Origin: a virus
Virus record (IMG/VR): IMGVR_UViG_3300034071_001399
Span: 1 to 31,138 of that record
Length of the DNA stretch: 31,138 bases
Reading direction: 5' to 3' (one strand)
This document shows, in pieces, positions 5,474 through 11,889 of this stretch (its first letter is position 1; each line of letters starts with the position of its first letter). The notes beneath the pieces are model-generated. The model worked only from the letters and a program-made list of their open reading frames with translations. It did not search any database and was not told the origin of the DNA. A program made the position numbers and the translations under genes.

Positions 5474-5875
5474 TGGCCCCTGCATCTCACCTTCCCCCGT
5501 CGCATTTGCCTACCCCACACCCGCGACGGTCACTGGCGGGCGCTCCGGCGCTCGCCTCTTTCTCTTCGACGCGCGGCGGTTTCTCACTCCCGCCTCCCAC
5601 TCTGGCCGGGGGAGTCGCGCGCCGAACCCGGCAACCATCTTCGCGCGACGGCGCGGCTGCAATGTCGGCATTGCCGACCGGGTATTCTTTCCCCGAGGGG
5701 TTGCTGCCGCATCCGGCAACCTCTAGCCGGGGAGAGGGTCGCGGTGAAGCCCCGGCACCTTCTTTGTTGTCATTCGCCGCCCTCAAGTCCGCCAAGACGC
5801 GGGCTGCGATTGATCCAATCCGTTCCATTCCTGTCTCCTTCCGACGCCAACAGCATCGAACAGGAGACAGCCAAG
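5474..5875. other. Hairpin-rich region without a convincing gene
   Basis: About 400 bp between the GapR-like gene and the next gene. It is rich in inverted repeats: GGCGGGCGC with GCGCTCGCC near 5537, GTCGGC-ATT-GCCGAC near 5663, GGTTGC with GCAACC near 5699, and CCTCT with AGAGG near 5721. Open frames cross it on both strands, including one from ATG 5473 that overlaps the GapR stop, but their translations are low-complexity Pro/Ser/Gly/Arg sequence. The part around 5700-5760 resembles chromosomal intergenic palindromic repeats. It may hold a structured RNA, a host-type repeat, or debris. Confidence 0.5.
5831..5870 (+). promoter_or_regulatory. Stem-loop that masks a ribosome binding site
   Basis: CTGTCTCCT (5831-5839) pairs perfectly with AGGAGACAG (5862-5870) across a 22-nt loop. 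The 3' arm contains the AGGAG ribosome site of the gene starting at 5876, so folding would hide it. Opening by translation, protein or RNA could regulate that gene. Confidence 0.6.
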
Positions 5876-6265
5876 ATGTCGGAAATCTCACCCAAGGACT
5901 CGGAAATGTCAGCCACGGCTAAAGCGGAAGCGCGCGGCCTGTTTGCCGTTTGCATCGAGTATTTTGCGCCTCGCCAGAGGCTCAAGACGGCCATTCCAGC
6001 CGTTGCGCATCGTGTCGGCATTACTTCGCCGCGCCGCGCCCGCGCAATCTACGCCGGGGAAGCCCGGCGCATCGAATCTTACGAACTGGACGGGCTTCGC
6101 GCGGCGGCTGCGAAGGCTGAGGCCCTGAGAACAGCCGCGCAACTGGACGGGGCGGCCCATGCGCTTTTGGCTATCGACGCTGATTTTCACAGGCCGGAAA
6201 TTGATCGCCTTCGGCGGCTCGCTTGTGAGCTTAGGGGTATCGCTGATCAAAAGAGGCCAGCGTAA
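5876..6265 (+). CDS. Hypothetical early protein, 129 aa
   Basis: Starts at ATG 5876 (MSEISPKDSEMSATAKAEA) with AGGAG nine bases upstream. The frame is open further upstream, but that part is low-complexity and lies in the hairpin region. The middle (RRARAIYAGEARRIESYELD) suggests a small HTH-like or helical DNA-binding domain, as seen in phage proteins that follow GapR-like genes; this is inference. The C-terminal half is helical and charged. Its TAA overlaps the RusA-like ATG by one base. Confidence 0.7.
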   Translation: MSEISPKDSEMSATAKAEARGLFAVCIEYFAPRQRLKTAIPAVAHRVGITSPRRARAIYAGEARRIESYELDGLRAAAAKAEALRTAAQLDGAAHALLAIDADFHRPEIDRLRRLACELRGIADQKRPA

Positions 6266-6651
6266 TGGCTAAGGCTGTCGCAATAACATTGCCTTGGCCG
6301 GATAAGCTTTTGTGGCCGCGTTCCCGGCCTCATTGGGCCGTAAAGGCGCGAGTAACTTCTGTTGCCAAGGCGCTGGCATTCTATACCGCGAAAGCGAACA
6401 AGCCGACGCTTTATGGCTCTTCCGAGTTGGTCGTTAAAGTCGTCGGCAATGCGCCTAGCAAGCGCAGCTATGACGGCGACAATCTGCAAGCAGCTTGCAA
6501 GGCCTATTTCGATGGCATCGCTGCGGCCATCGGCATTGATGACAAGCATTGGCGCTTCGATGGCGTCACGAAAGGCGATCCTGTCAAAGGCGGGCAAGTC
6601 GTCATTATCATTGCGCCCATCGACCCGGAAGCCATGGCGAGGGCCGCATGA
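6265..6651 (+). CDS. RusA-like Holliday junction resolvase
   Basis: 128 residues, close to E. coli RusA (120). The core SYDGDNLQAACKAYFDGIAA carries Asp70 and Asp72, followed by Asp92/Asp93 in GIDD, matching the catalytic Asp trio (70, 72, 91) of RusA. The N-terminal LPWPDKLLWPRSRPHWAVKA is also typical of alphaproteobacterial phage members. RusA dimers cut four-way junctions and would resolve recombination or replication intermediates before packaging. It probably works with the Rad52-like protein of the left operon. ATGA overlap to the next gene. Confidence 0.85.
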   Translation: MAKAVAITLPWPDKLLWPRSRPHWAVKARVTSVAKALAFYTAKANKPTLYGSSELVVKVVGNAPSKRSYDGDNLQAACKAYFDGIAAAIGIDDKHWRFDGVTKGDPVKGGQVVIIIAPIDPEAMARAA

Positions 6652-6851
6652 AGCTTTCGCATCAATCCATCCGCCACGACGGCAAGACCTGGACCGTAGG
6701 GCAACACGTCCGCATTCCATCGCTGGAATACAAAGGGCTTATCACAAGCCTATGGCCCGCTACGGGGACAAAGCCTGCTTTCGCCCATGTGAAACGCGAA
6801 GGCGACATTTATCCAAGGGCGGTCACTCTCGACAAGTTGGAGGCCCTATGA
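6648..6851 (+). CDS. Hypothetical protein, 67 aa
   Basis: Starts MKLSHQSIRHDGKTWTVGQH at ATG 6648, overlapping the RusA-like stop (ATGA); the longer upstream frame is antisense-like noise. The short beta-rich sequence (TWTVGQHVRIP, YKGLITSL, FAHVKREGD) looks like a small SH3- or KOW-like barrel, but no family is recognised. It is coupled to the next gene by ATGA. Function unknown. Confidence 0.7.
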   Translation: MKLSHQSIRHDGKTWTVGQHVRIPSLEYKGLITSLWPATGTKPAFAHVKREGDIYPRAVTLDKLEAL

Positions 6852-7216
6852 GCGATATCTCTCTAACGCCAAATCAGGCTCAAGCCTTTCGTGCCCTTTG
6901 CGCCGCTTCCCCAGGTTCGGTCCCTTCCGCTTCTTTGGTCGGCATAATGTCGCAAAGCGCGTTTTATGTGGCGATAGCAGGATTGCAGGCAATGTTCAGG
7001 GAACGCCGCTTGCCGATCATTATTGATCGAACGTCCTACGGCTTTCACGTCGCCGGGCGGATCGACGCTATTCATGCCGTTTATCACATGGCGACCGAGG
7101 CCGTAGTGGAAGAAGCCAAAGCCGACACGTTGTCCGCTAATCAGGACCGGATGGCTGAGTTTGTCTTGCCATTCGTCCGCGCCACGCCGTCAACAATGAT
7201 CGGGCTGGGAGCGTGA
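6848..7216 (+). CDS. Hypothetical protein, possible winged-helix fold, 122 aa
   Basis: ATG 6848 overlaps the preceding stop. The first 75 residues (LTPNQAQAFRALCAASPG, then SQSAFYVAIAGLQAMFRERR, then TSYGFHVAGR) follow the order helix, helix, recognition helix, beta hairpin expected of a winged-helix DNA-binding domain. The rest is helical. A regulator or replication accessory role is possible; no specific family recognised. Its stop overlaps the methyltransferase GTG start (GTGA). Confidence 0.7.
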   Translation: MSDISLTPNQAQAFRALCAASPGSVPSASLVGIMSQSAFYVAIAGLQAMFRERRLPIIIDRTSYGFHVAGRIDAIHAVYHMATEAVVEEAKADTLSANQDRMAEFVLPFVRATPSTMIGLGA

Positions 7217-8001
7217 CCTTCCGCGAAGAATGGCTATCGGATGACGTGCGGCTAATCCTTGGCGATTGCAGGGAGGTGCTACCGACGCTCGGCAAGGTGG
7301 ATGCGGTGGTGATGGACCCGCCCTATTGCAGCGGCGGTTTCAGTGAGGCTGCCAAGCAGGCCGCAAAAGGCATGGGCCTCCGCTCCGAGACTATCCGGGA
7401 TAGTGGGTGGTTCGTCAATGACAACATGACATCAGCCGGGCTGTGCTGGCTAATGAGCCATATCGCAGGATGGTGTCGTCGCGCGCTCGTTAAAGGTGGC
7501 ACGCTTACAGCCTTCACCGACTGGCGGATGGCGGGACCGCTCGCCCCGGCAATTGAAGCGGCGGGCTTCCGGTATCAAAACCTGATTGTATGGAAAAAGC
7601 CATCTGCCGGGCTCGGCTCAGGGTTTCGCGCGCAGCATGAACTGGCGCTGCACTTCTCAAACGGAACGCCAAGCTACTTTAGCGCGAGCCATGGCAACGT
7701 ACTTAGCGCAGGTCGGGTACACCCTTCTGAGCGCGAGCACCAGACCGAAAAGCCGGTCGACCTAATTGTTTGCATTGTCGAAACAGTTAGCGACGTTGGC
7801 GGGGTTGTTCTCGACCCCTTCATGGGCAGCGGAACCACCGGAGTAGCCTGCGTCCAGCTAGGCCGCAAGTTCATCGGCATAGAGCTAGAGCCCGAGTATT
7901 TCGACATAGCCTGCCGTCGCATCTCTGACGAATTGCGCCGCCCCAGGTTGCCCCTTGATGAGCCAGAACGCAAGCAGGTGCAGGAGGCGCTAGCGATATG
8001 A
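7213..8001 (+). CDS. DNA methyltransferase, N4/N6 type (beta class)
   Basis: 262 residues, GTG start coupled to the gene before. The catalytic motif DPPY is at 35-38 and the cofactor motif DPFMGSGTT at 201-209, with HQTEKP at 176-181 between them. This order (catalytic first, S-adenosylmethionine site last) defines the beta class, to which CcrM also belongs. No restriction enzyme is adjacent, so it is an orphan methylase that may protect phage DNA from host restriction or mark it for regulation. The product may be N6-methyladenine or N4-methylcytosine; the target site cannot be read from sequence. Confidence 0.92.
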   Translation: MTFREEWLSDDVRLILGDCREVLPTLGKVDAVVMDPPYCSGGFSEAAKQAAKGMGLRSETIRDSGWFVNDNMTSAGLCWLMSHIAGWCRRALVKGGTLTAFTDWRMAGPLAPAIEAAGFRYQNLIVWKKPSAGLGSGFRAQHELALHFSNGTPSYFSASHGNVLSAGRVHPSEREHQTEKPVDLIVCIVETVSDVGGVVLDPFMGSGTTGVACVQLGRKFIGIELEPEYFDIACRRISDELRRPRLPLDEPERKQVQEALAI

Positions 8002-8690
8002 GCGTTTCCGCCCTCATAGCTGATATGGTGCGCGCTGGCGTGTCTGCGGACATCATTGGACGCACTGCGGAGCTATTAGCGCAACGTGAGCCTGTTGCCC
8101 TGATTGATGAGCAAGCCGAGCGCCGTCGAGAGGCCGATAGGGAAAGAAAGCGTCTGCGGAAATCTGCGGAAATCTGCGGAATCCCTTCCCCCCTTTGCCC
8201 CCCCCTTGTTCCCCCCACACCCCCCTTGAATCCCCCCCCTATATCCCCCCATCCCCAAGCTGCTGCTGCTATCGCGGGCGATGCCATCGAAATTGCCGAC
8301 AGGTGCATTGAGGCCCTTGGACCGGCAGCAAGCCCAATCAGCATCGGATTGCAATCGTCTTGCCCTGCCAGCCGATGGATTGCGGATGGCGCGGACTTGG
8401 AGGCCGATATCCTACCCGTCATGCGGCGGTACGCGGCAACGAAGCCCCCCGGCAGCATTCGAGCTTGGCAAGCATGGATGGGGCAAGACGTTGCGAACCA
8501 CCGGGCCCGACGACTGCAGCCGTTGCCAGAGGGACGCGCCACCGGGCCTCCAGCGCGCCAAACCCGGACAACCGCCGCAGATTTCGCCGCCGAACTTGAT
8601 GCCCTGACCCGAGGCCACCATGACCACGACAATTCCCGAGAGCCTAGCCCGCCTGTCCCGCGCCTGGCCTACAGCGCCGGTCACGGCTGA
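7998..8690 (+). CDS. Putative replication protein (O position) with poly-Pro linker
   Basis: 230 residues. The N-terminal 60 (MSVSALIADMVRAGVSADII, AELLAQREPV, ERRREADRERKRLRK) is a helical, strongly basic region seen in alphaproteobacterial phage proteins of the replication region. Residues about 62-90 form a Pro-rich linker encoded by runs of C. The C-terminal part contains a possible small domain (RWIADGADLEADILPVMRRY, RAWQAWMGQDVANHRA), similar to ends of phage replication initiators. Function as initiator is inferred from place, just before a loader-like gene. ATGA overlap with the methylase. Confidence 0.6.
   Translation: MSVSALIADMVRAGVSADIIGRTAELLAQREPVALIDEQAERRREADRERKRLRKSAEICGIPSPLCPPLVPPTPPLNPPPISPHPQAAAAIAGDAIEIADRCIEALGPAASPISIGLQSSCPASRWIADGADLEADILPVMRRYAATKPPGSIRAWQAWMGQDVANHRARRLQPLPEGRATGPPARQTRTTAADFAAELDALTRGHHDHDNSREPSPPVPRLAYSAGHG
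8161..8257. repeat. C-run tract with short direct repeat
   Basis: Inside the O-position gene, an 11-bp repeat (GAAATCTGCGG, two tandem copies, beginning about 8159) precedes a 70-bp stretch of seven or more C-runs of five to eight bases on the plus strand. It encodes the Pro-rich linker. Such runs are prone to slippage and can form unusual structures. Confidence 0.8.
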
Positions 8691-9186
8691 GGCCAAACTT
8701 GGCTATGCTGAGGCCTGCATGGGTTACGATCCTCGGGACGTGGCAGACGCCGTGCAGCGGTTTGTCAGGGGGCAGGTGCAGCGCGCCTATCCCGAATTGA
8801 TGCCGCCACCTGCGGCTCTTGCGTTGGAAATCCGCAAGAGCCGGGATGCCCGCTTGGACGAAGAGGCCCGGAACAGACCGCGACTTGCGCCCCCTCCCCT
8901 GCCATCACGCGAAGAGATGGAAACCCGCAAGGAGTTCATTGCCCGCCTGCGGGCTGAAGGCGGCGGATTGGTCCTGAAGCGCATCCCAAGCGACCTTTAC
9001 ATCACGCCAGCGGAGCACGAGGCGGCGAAAGCCCGCGCTATCAAGGAAGCGATGGAAGCCCACAGGGCCGATATCATCCTTCGCGCTGCTGATGGTGATC
9101 CCGCCGCAATCGCAGAGTGGCGAGCGCAAAATGAAGCGGACGGCATTGCAGCGCGCAATATCGAGCAGAAGGATCAGGCCGCATGA
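8620..9186 (+). CDS. Putative replication accessory or helicase-loader-like protein
   Basis: 188 residues. The first 75 (LARLSRAWPTAPVTAEAKLG, then YAEACMGYDPRDVADAVQRF, then AYPELMPPPAALALEIRKSR) resemble the N-terminal helical domain of phage helicase loader/inhibitor proteins (G39P-like), which monitor a short helical bundle followed by a disordered, charged tail. The remainder is charged and helical, without a Walker motif. It overlaps the preceding gene by 71 nt, has GAGG before ATG 8620, and sits in the P position. The assignment is inference; no catalytic motif supports it. Confidence 0.6.
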   Translation: MTTTIPESLARLSRAWPTAPVTAEAKLGYAEACMGYDPRDVADAVQRFVRGQVQRAYPELMPPPAALALEIRKSRDARLDEEARNRPRLAPPPLPSREEMETRKEFIARLRAEGGGLVLKRIPSDLYITPAEHEAAKARAIKEAMEAHRADIILRAADGDPAAIAEWRAQNEADGIAARNIEQKDQAA

Positions 9187-9590
9187 CAATCATTCAATTT
9201 CCTAGACGCGCCCAACGAGGCACAATTCTTAACAGCTATACTGCGCAAGAGGCATCGCAAAACATCATCAATGAGGCGTCATTGGGGGGCATTCCTGAGG
9301 AATGTTCAAACTTAATCACGGCGCACATCGAAAAAACCAAATGCCCCGGAAAGGTTTCTGATATATGGCAGGCCCTTTTGCTTGATGCGGCTATCAATAG
9401 CGAGTTGATCCTACCAAAAGATAATGAGGAAGAGCGGGCGCATGAACTTGTGATGGACGCTGCATCTTTCGTCTATTCAAGCATGGGCGGGTTTGGGGAG
9501 ACGGTAGTTTATCCCAAATTGGTTGAATTACTGGAAATTGCAGTGACAAATATAATTATTCACGGGCAACAGACGCACGGCAACTGTTAG
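9183..9590 (+). CDS. Hypothetical protein, 135 aa, AT-richer
   Basis: Starts MTIIQFPRRAQRG, overlapping the previous stop as ATGA. The helical sequence includes EASQNIINEASLGGIPEEC and FVYSSMGGFGETVVYP. No family recognised. Base composition is visibly more AT-rich than its neighbours (for example the 3' end AAATATAATTATTC), hinting at a recently acquired gene. Function unknown. Confidence 0.7.
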   Translation: MTIIQFPRRAQRGTILNSYTAQEASQNIINEASLGGIPEECSNLITAHIEKTKCPGKVSDIWQALLLDAAINSELILPKDNEEERAHELVMDAASFVYSSMGGFGETVVYPKLVELLEIAVTNIIIHGQQTHGNC

Positions 9591-9599
9591 GAGATTAAA

Positions 9600-9827
9600 A
9601 TGCAAGTGAAAATTCAAATGCTCGATCAGGGTGCGGTAGTTTATGGGAACCCCGAAGGCGCTTCAATGCGGCGGATTGGGGCATTCTCAACCGTTGAGGA
9701 AGCTGTGATGTTCGCACAAAACAAACTTCGTGAAATGGTTGAGAATTATCCTCAAATTCTTGCCGAACAAGAGCGCCGGCATAATGAAATGCGCGCCCGC
9801 ATGGCAGGCTGGCGGGAAGCGCCGTAA
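9600..9827 (+). CDS. Hypothetical protein, 75 aa
   Basis: ATG 9600 has GGAG six bases upstream. The sequence begins MQVKIQMLDQGAVVYGNPEG and ends with a charged helix (LAEQERRHNEMRARMAGW). The FSTVEEAVMFAQNKL part is reminiscent of small beta-alpha phage proteins, but no family is recognised. The stop overlaps the next ATG by one base (TAATG). Confidence 0.7.
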   Translation: MQVKIQMLDQGAVVYGNPEGASMRRIGAFSTVEEAVMFAQNKLREMVENYPQILAEQERRHNEMRARMAGWREAP

Positions 9828-10378
9828 TGGGGAAAGCCAAGCGCAAGCACGCAATCGCCCTTCCTGAGCGGGAAGGCAATGGACGCCACAAGCGGCCTAG
9901 CCCCGCTGAATTGAAGCGGCTACAGAAGGAGGCCCTGCTTCGTGAAGCGCGCCGCGTGATTGGCACCGTCCTAGACCAGCCCCACCGCAGGGGAAACCGT
10001 GATCAGCTTTGCGAAAACGCGCTAGGCCGATTTGTTATCAACCGCAAGCTGGCGCGTGAGCTTTATGACGCGGGGCAGGAATATGCGGGCATCGTCTATC
10101 AGCACAAACGCCTCATGGGCCTGCCGGGAACCTATTCCAATGGCCCAGGTATGGGGCACAGTCATGATGACCCGGAAATAGCCCACAAGATTGAGCGCCT
10201 TCGCGTTCGGCAGCGTGACGCCTATTCGTGTATGAGGCCAAGCGACGCTGCGCCAACCCGCTGGCTGTGTGTCGAAGCCGGGCCGATGGACGATGTGAAT
10301 CTGGACGATTTTATCCGATGCGAGCGGATAACCTATGGCCTTGCCGCCATCGCAAAACATTTCGGAATGAGGGGTTGA
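9827..10378 (+). CDS. Basic hypothetical protein in the late-regulator (Q) position
   Basis: 183 residues. A Lys/Arg-rich N-terminus (MGKAKRKHAIALPEREGNGR) leads to a helical body with ALGRFVINRKLARELYDAGQ and EYAGIVYQHKRLMGLPG, and a C-terminal helical part (LDDFIRCERITYGLAAIAKH). I have seen similar proteins at the end of early operons of alphaproteobacterial prophages. Its place, last large gene before the late genes, is that of lambda Q or RinA-like late activators, and its basic, helical character would fit nucleic-acid binding. No domain proves this. Confidence 0.6.
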   Translation: MGKAKRKHAIALPEREGNGRHKRPSPAELKRLQKEALLREARRVIGTVLDQPHRRGNRDQLCENALGRFVINRKLARELYDAGQEYAGIVYQHKRLMGLPGTYSNGPGMGHSHDDPEIAHKIERLRVRQRDAYSCMRPSDAAPTRWLCVEAGPMDDVNLDDFIRCERITYGLAAIAKHFGMRG

Positions 10379-10448
10379 CCGACCCGGCGAATCATGCCAT
10401 GCGTCAGTTACCCACAATCGCATTATTGCGACTGAAAAGAGTTACGCC

Positions 10449-10592
10449 ATGTTGGAGCGTGAAAACTTCCCAATCCTCATCGTTGCCGGGTTTCTTGTCG
10501 GAATTGTCACTTTATCGGCAATGACAGGGCAGCAAGGCTTTCGCGAGCCTTGCGCCTCTCACAAGATCACTGGCAAAAAAAATTGCCAGTAG
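10449..10592 (+). CDS. 47-residue small membrane protein
   Basis: Reads MLERENFPILIVAGFLVGIV, then TLSAMTGQQGFREPCASHKI and a Lys-rich end with a second Cys. Residues 8-24 form one hydrophobic segment, so an inner-membrane protein with a short outside tail is expected. The two cysteines could form a disulfide. The ribosome site is weak. Its last codons lie in a perfect 8-bp stem. Size and form are compatible with a spanin-like or accessory lysis protein, but no lysis genes are nearby and this remains unproven. Confidence 0.5.
   Translation: MLERENFPILIVAGFLVGIVTLSAMTGQQGFREPCASHKITGKKNCQ
10569..10590. repeat. Stem-loop between convergent genes
   Basis: ACTGGCAA and TTGCCAGT are perfect 8-bp arms around a loop of six A. 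It ends in the stop codon of the 47-residue gene and lies 12 bp from the end of the leftward island, so it may act as a terminator for converging transcripts. It lacks a T-run after the stem on either strand, which weakens that view. Confidence 0.6.
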
Positions 10593-10601
10593 GCCGCTGC
10601 A

Positions 10602-10778
10602 TCACTGCGACTGGCGATATCCCTTCTTTCGTTCCGGCTTTTGTTTTTGCGCCGCTCCCAATGCGGCCATGACGGAATCGAGCTTGGCTTTCGCGTCTTG
10701 GCCTTCCGCCCGCGCATCCTGAATAGCCTCATCAATCGCGGCTTTCAGCGCTTCAAGCGCCCTTTCGATCTTTGTCAT
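10602..10778 (-). CDS. Small coiled-coil protein, last gene of the leftward island
   Basis: 58 residues from ATG 10778, with a GGGGAAG ribosome site. The sequence IERALEALKAAIDEAIQDAR and AKAKLDSVMAALGAA is a regular amphipathic helix, then a basic tail (KQKPERKKGYRQ). It probably forms a coiled coil. The longer frame upstream runs into the HTH gene region and is not used. It follows the HTH gene by 58 bp and is likely co-transcribed with it. Function unknown. Confidence 0.6.
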   Translation of the reverse strand: MTKIERALEALKAAIDEAIQDARAEGQDAKAKLDSVMAALGAAQKQKPERKKGYRQSQ

Positions 10779-10836
10779 TGCATCTTCCCCTGTTTGACAC
10801 GGGAAGGAAGCACAAGGCTTGGCCGGGCGCAAGCCG

Positions 10837-11019
10837 CTATTCAGGCGGAAGGCCCCACATATCGATGCACTTGCACGCCAGCTTGAAATGACGCGGGATT
10901 TTCGCATCGGGCTTTCGATACCGCTGGATCGTCAATGGCGAGCATCCTAGCGCAGCCGCAGCGCCACGGACGGTAAGACCATGGCGCTGCATCCAGGCGG
11001 CGAAGTCAGGGCCGGTCAC
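10837..11019 (-). CDS. Small HTH protein, Aca-like candidate
   Basis: 60 residues, GTG start overlapping the preceding stop (GTGA). The sequence FAAWMQRHGLTVRGAAAALG, then CSPLTIQRYRKPDAKIPRH is a complete XRE-like helix-turn-helix with the recognition helix at about 28-36; little else is present. It is the fourth gene of a leftward operon of short unknown genes whose promoter carries an 18-bp palindrome. That arrangement and size (about 60-80 residues) match anti-CRISPR-associated (Aca) autorepressors, which bind such palindromes. Membership in a named Aca family cannot be decided here; it could be a plain Cro-like autoregulator. Confidence 0.7.
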   Translation of the reverse strand: MTGPDFAAWMQRHGLTVRGAAAALGCSPLTIQRYRKPDAKIPRHFKLACKCIDMWGLPPE

Positions 11020-11246
11020 TGGCCGGTTGCCTTTTGTTCAAACGTTGGTGCTGGCACAAATTCGGCTTGGCAATGCTGCACTGGGCGGGCAGCCAAATGA
11101 GTGACCGAGTAAGTTCCGTCATCATTCCTGTCGATGCGCGACCCTGATGATGTGCTAAACGGGCGGTCCAACTCGCGGCGGCACTCCTCAACAGCGGACT
11201 GCCAGTCGGGGAAATGATTGATTTGAGCGCGCATGTAGTGGGCCAT
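11016..11246 (-). CDS. Hypothetical protein, 76 aa, leftward island
   Basis: Starts MAHYMRAQINHFPDWQSAVE with a strong GAGGAG ribosome site. The protein is acidic and polar, with SRIDRNDDGTYSVTHLAARP in the middle. No family recognised. Its own ribosome site and coupling to the HTH gene support expression. In the acr-aca reading it is a candidate effector. Confidence 0.65.
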   Translation of the reverse strand: MAHYMRAQINHFPDWQSAVEECRRELDRPFSTSSGSRIDRNDDGTYSVTHLAARPVQHCQAEFVPAPTFEQKATGQ

Positions 11247-11273
11247 TTTTCTCTCTCCTCTTGATGCTTGCGG

Positions 11274-11573
11274 GATGATCAGGCGGCAATCTTATAGCTG
11301 ACAAGCGGCGGGTTAGTCACAGAGTTTCCGTTTGCGGTCAGAAGATAGATATCGCCGCTATCGAGCGTGACAATCGCTGCTGGCGAGCTGTCGTTTTTCC
11401 AAGTGTCAAGCGTGGCATGGTATCCAGCCGCAGAACACGCGGGTTTCGAATGAATGTAGTTTGCAATGGCAAACGGACTGCGGATGCTGACTTCCGTCCA
11501 GTTGGAATGACCGAAAACGTCTGACCACATATCGTTGCGCATTTTCTTTCTCCTGTCGATGATCAGGCGGCAA
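11274..11573. repeat. 16-bp direct repeat at the 3' ends of two neighbouring genes
   Basis: GATGATCAGGCGGCAA occurs at 11274-11289 and again at 11558-11573. Each copy contains the stop codon and the last Ala-Ala codons of the gene read leftward. The duplication suggests gene gain by recombination between short repeats in this island. Confidence 0.8.
11279..11542 (-). CDS. Hypothetical protein, 87 aa, leftward island
   Basis: Starts MRNDMWSDVFGHSNWTEVSI, with an AGGAG ribosome site eight bases upstream. The sequence is beta-rich with aromatic residues (AGYHATLDTWKND, IVTLDSGDIYLLTANG). No family recognised. Its end carries the 16-bp repeat shared with the gene upstream. In the acr-aca reading it is a candidate effector. 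Confidence 0.65.
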   Translation of the reverse strand: MRNDMWSDVFGHSNWTEVSIRSPFAIANYIHSKPACSAAGYHATLDTWKNDSSPAAIVTLDSGDIYLLTANGNSVTNPPLVSYKIAA

Positions 11574-11799
11574 ATGCAGAAAGCGGCATGGCAAAAAGCT
11601 CGTATTGATTGCGAGCGGCATATTCAGGCATCGGATAGCGAGCCAATACTTTCTGCCGATTGCAGTCGGTCGTAATTGTCAACTCGCCAGTCCATGGCAT
11701 ATCGCGGCTGATGCGCTTGTAGATGGCCCTGACAAAGCCGCCCGTTGTGCGCTCGAAACGAACGGGCTGGCCTTCAATAAACTGTTCAACCGTTGTCAT
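11563..11799 (-). CDS. Hypothetical protein, 78 aa, first gene of the leftward island
   Basis: Starts at ATG 11799 (MTTVEQFIEGQPVRFERTTG) with GAGGAG nine bases upstream; the frame is open further upstream but crosses the promoter. The sequence is short and beta-rich (RAIYKRIS, GELTITTDC, QYELFAMPLSAFAA). No family recognised. It is directly under the palindrome-controlled promoter, the usual place of an anti-CRISPR gene. Confidence 0.65.
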   Translation of the reverse strand: MTTVEQFIEGQPVRFERTTGGFVRAIYKRISRDMPWTGELTITTDCNRQKVLARYPMPEYAARNQYELFAMPLSAFAA

Positions 11800-11833
11800 T
11801 CCCGTCTCTCCTCTGTGCCTGCCTGGCAATCCT

Positions 11834-11862
11834 TTTGTGCCACATGTAGCACATAGCGTCAA
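11834..11862 (-). promoter_or_regulatory. Leftward island promoter with 18-bp palindromic operator
   Basis: On the minus strand TTGACG (11862-11857), 17-bp spacer, CACAAA (11839-11834), then about 28 nt to the ribosome site and ATG 11799. A palindrome TGTGCCACATGTAGCACA (11836-11853 on the plus strand; 16 of 18 bases symmetric) covers the spacer and most of the -10. A protein bound here would block transcription; the HTH protein of the same operon is the natural candidate. The gene at 11890 diverges from the same gap, but its promoter is not clear. Confidence 0.65.
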
Positions 11863-11889
11863 CAGGCAATGCGAAAATAATTCAAGAAA

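Noticed and set aside
5487-5891. 134-residue leftward open frame across the hairpin-rich region
   Set aside because: Low-complexity translation, opposite to the operon, no ribosome site; the stretch MERIGSIAARVLADLRAAND looks protein-like but is too short to decide.
5473-5922. 149-residue rightward frame starting in the GapR-like stop (TGATG)
   Set aside because: The overlap is suggestive, but the sequence is low-complexity and conflicts with the better-supported start at 5876; left as an unresolved region.
10569-10590. Definite bidirectional terminator
   Set aside because: The stem is perfect but neither side is followed by a T-run outside the stem, so only a tentative role is given.
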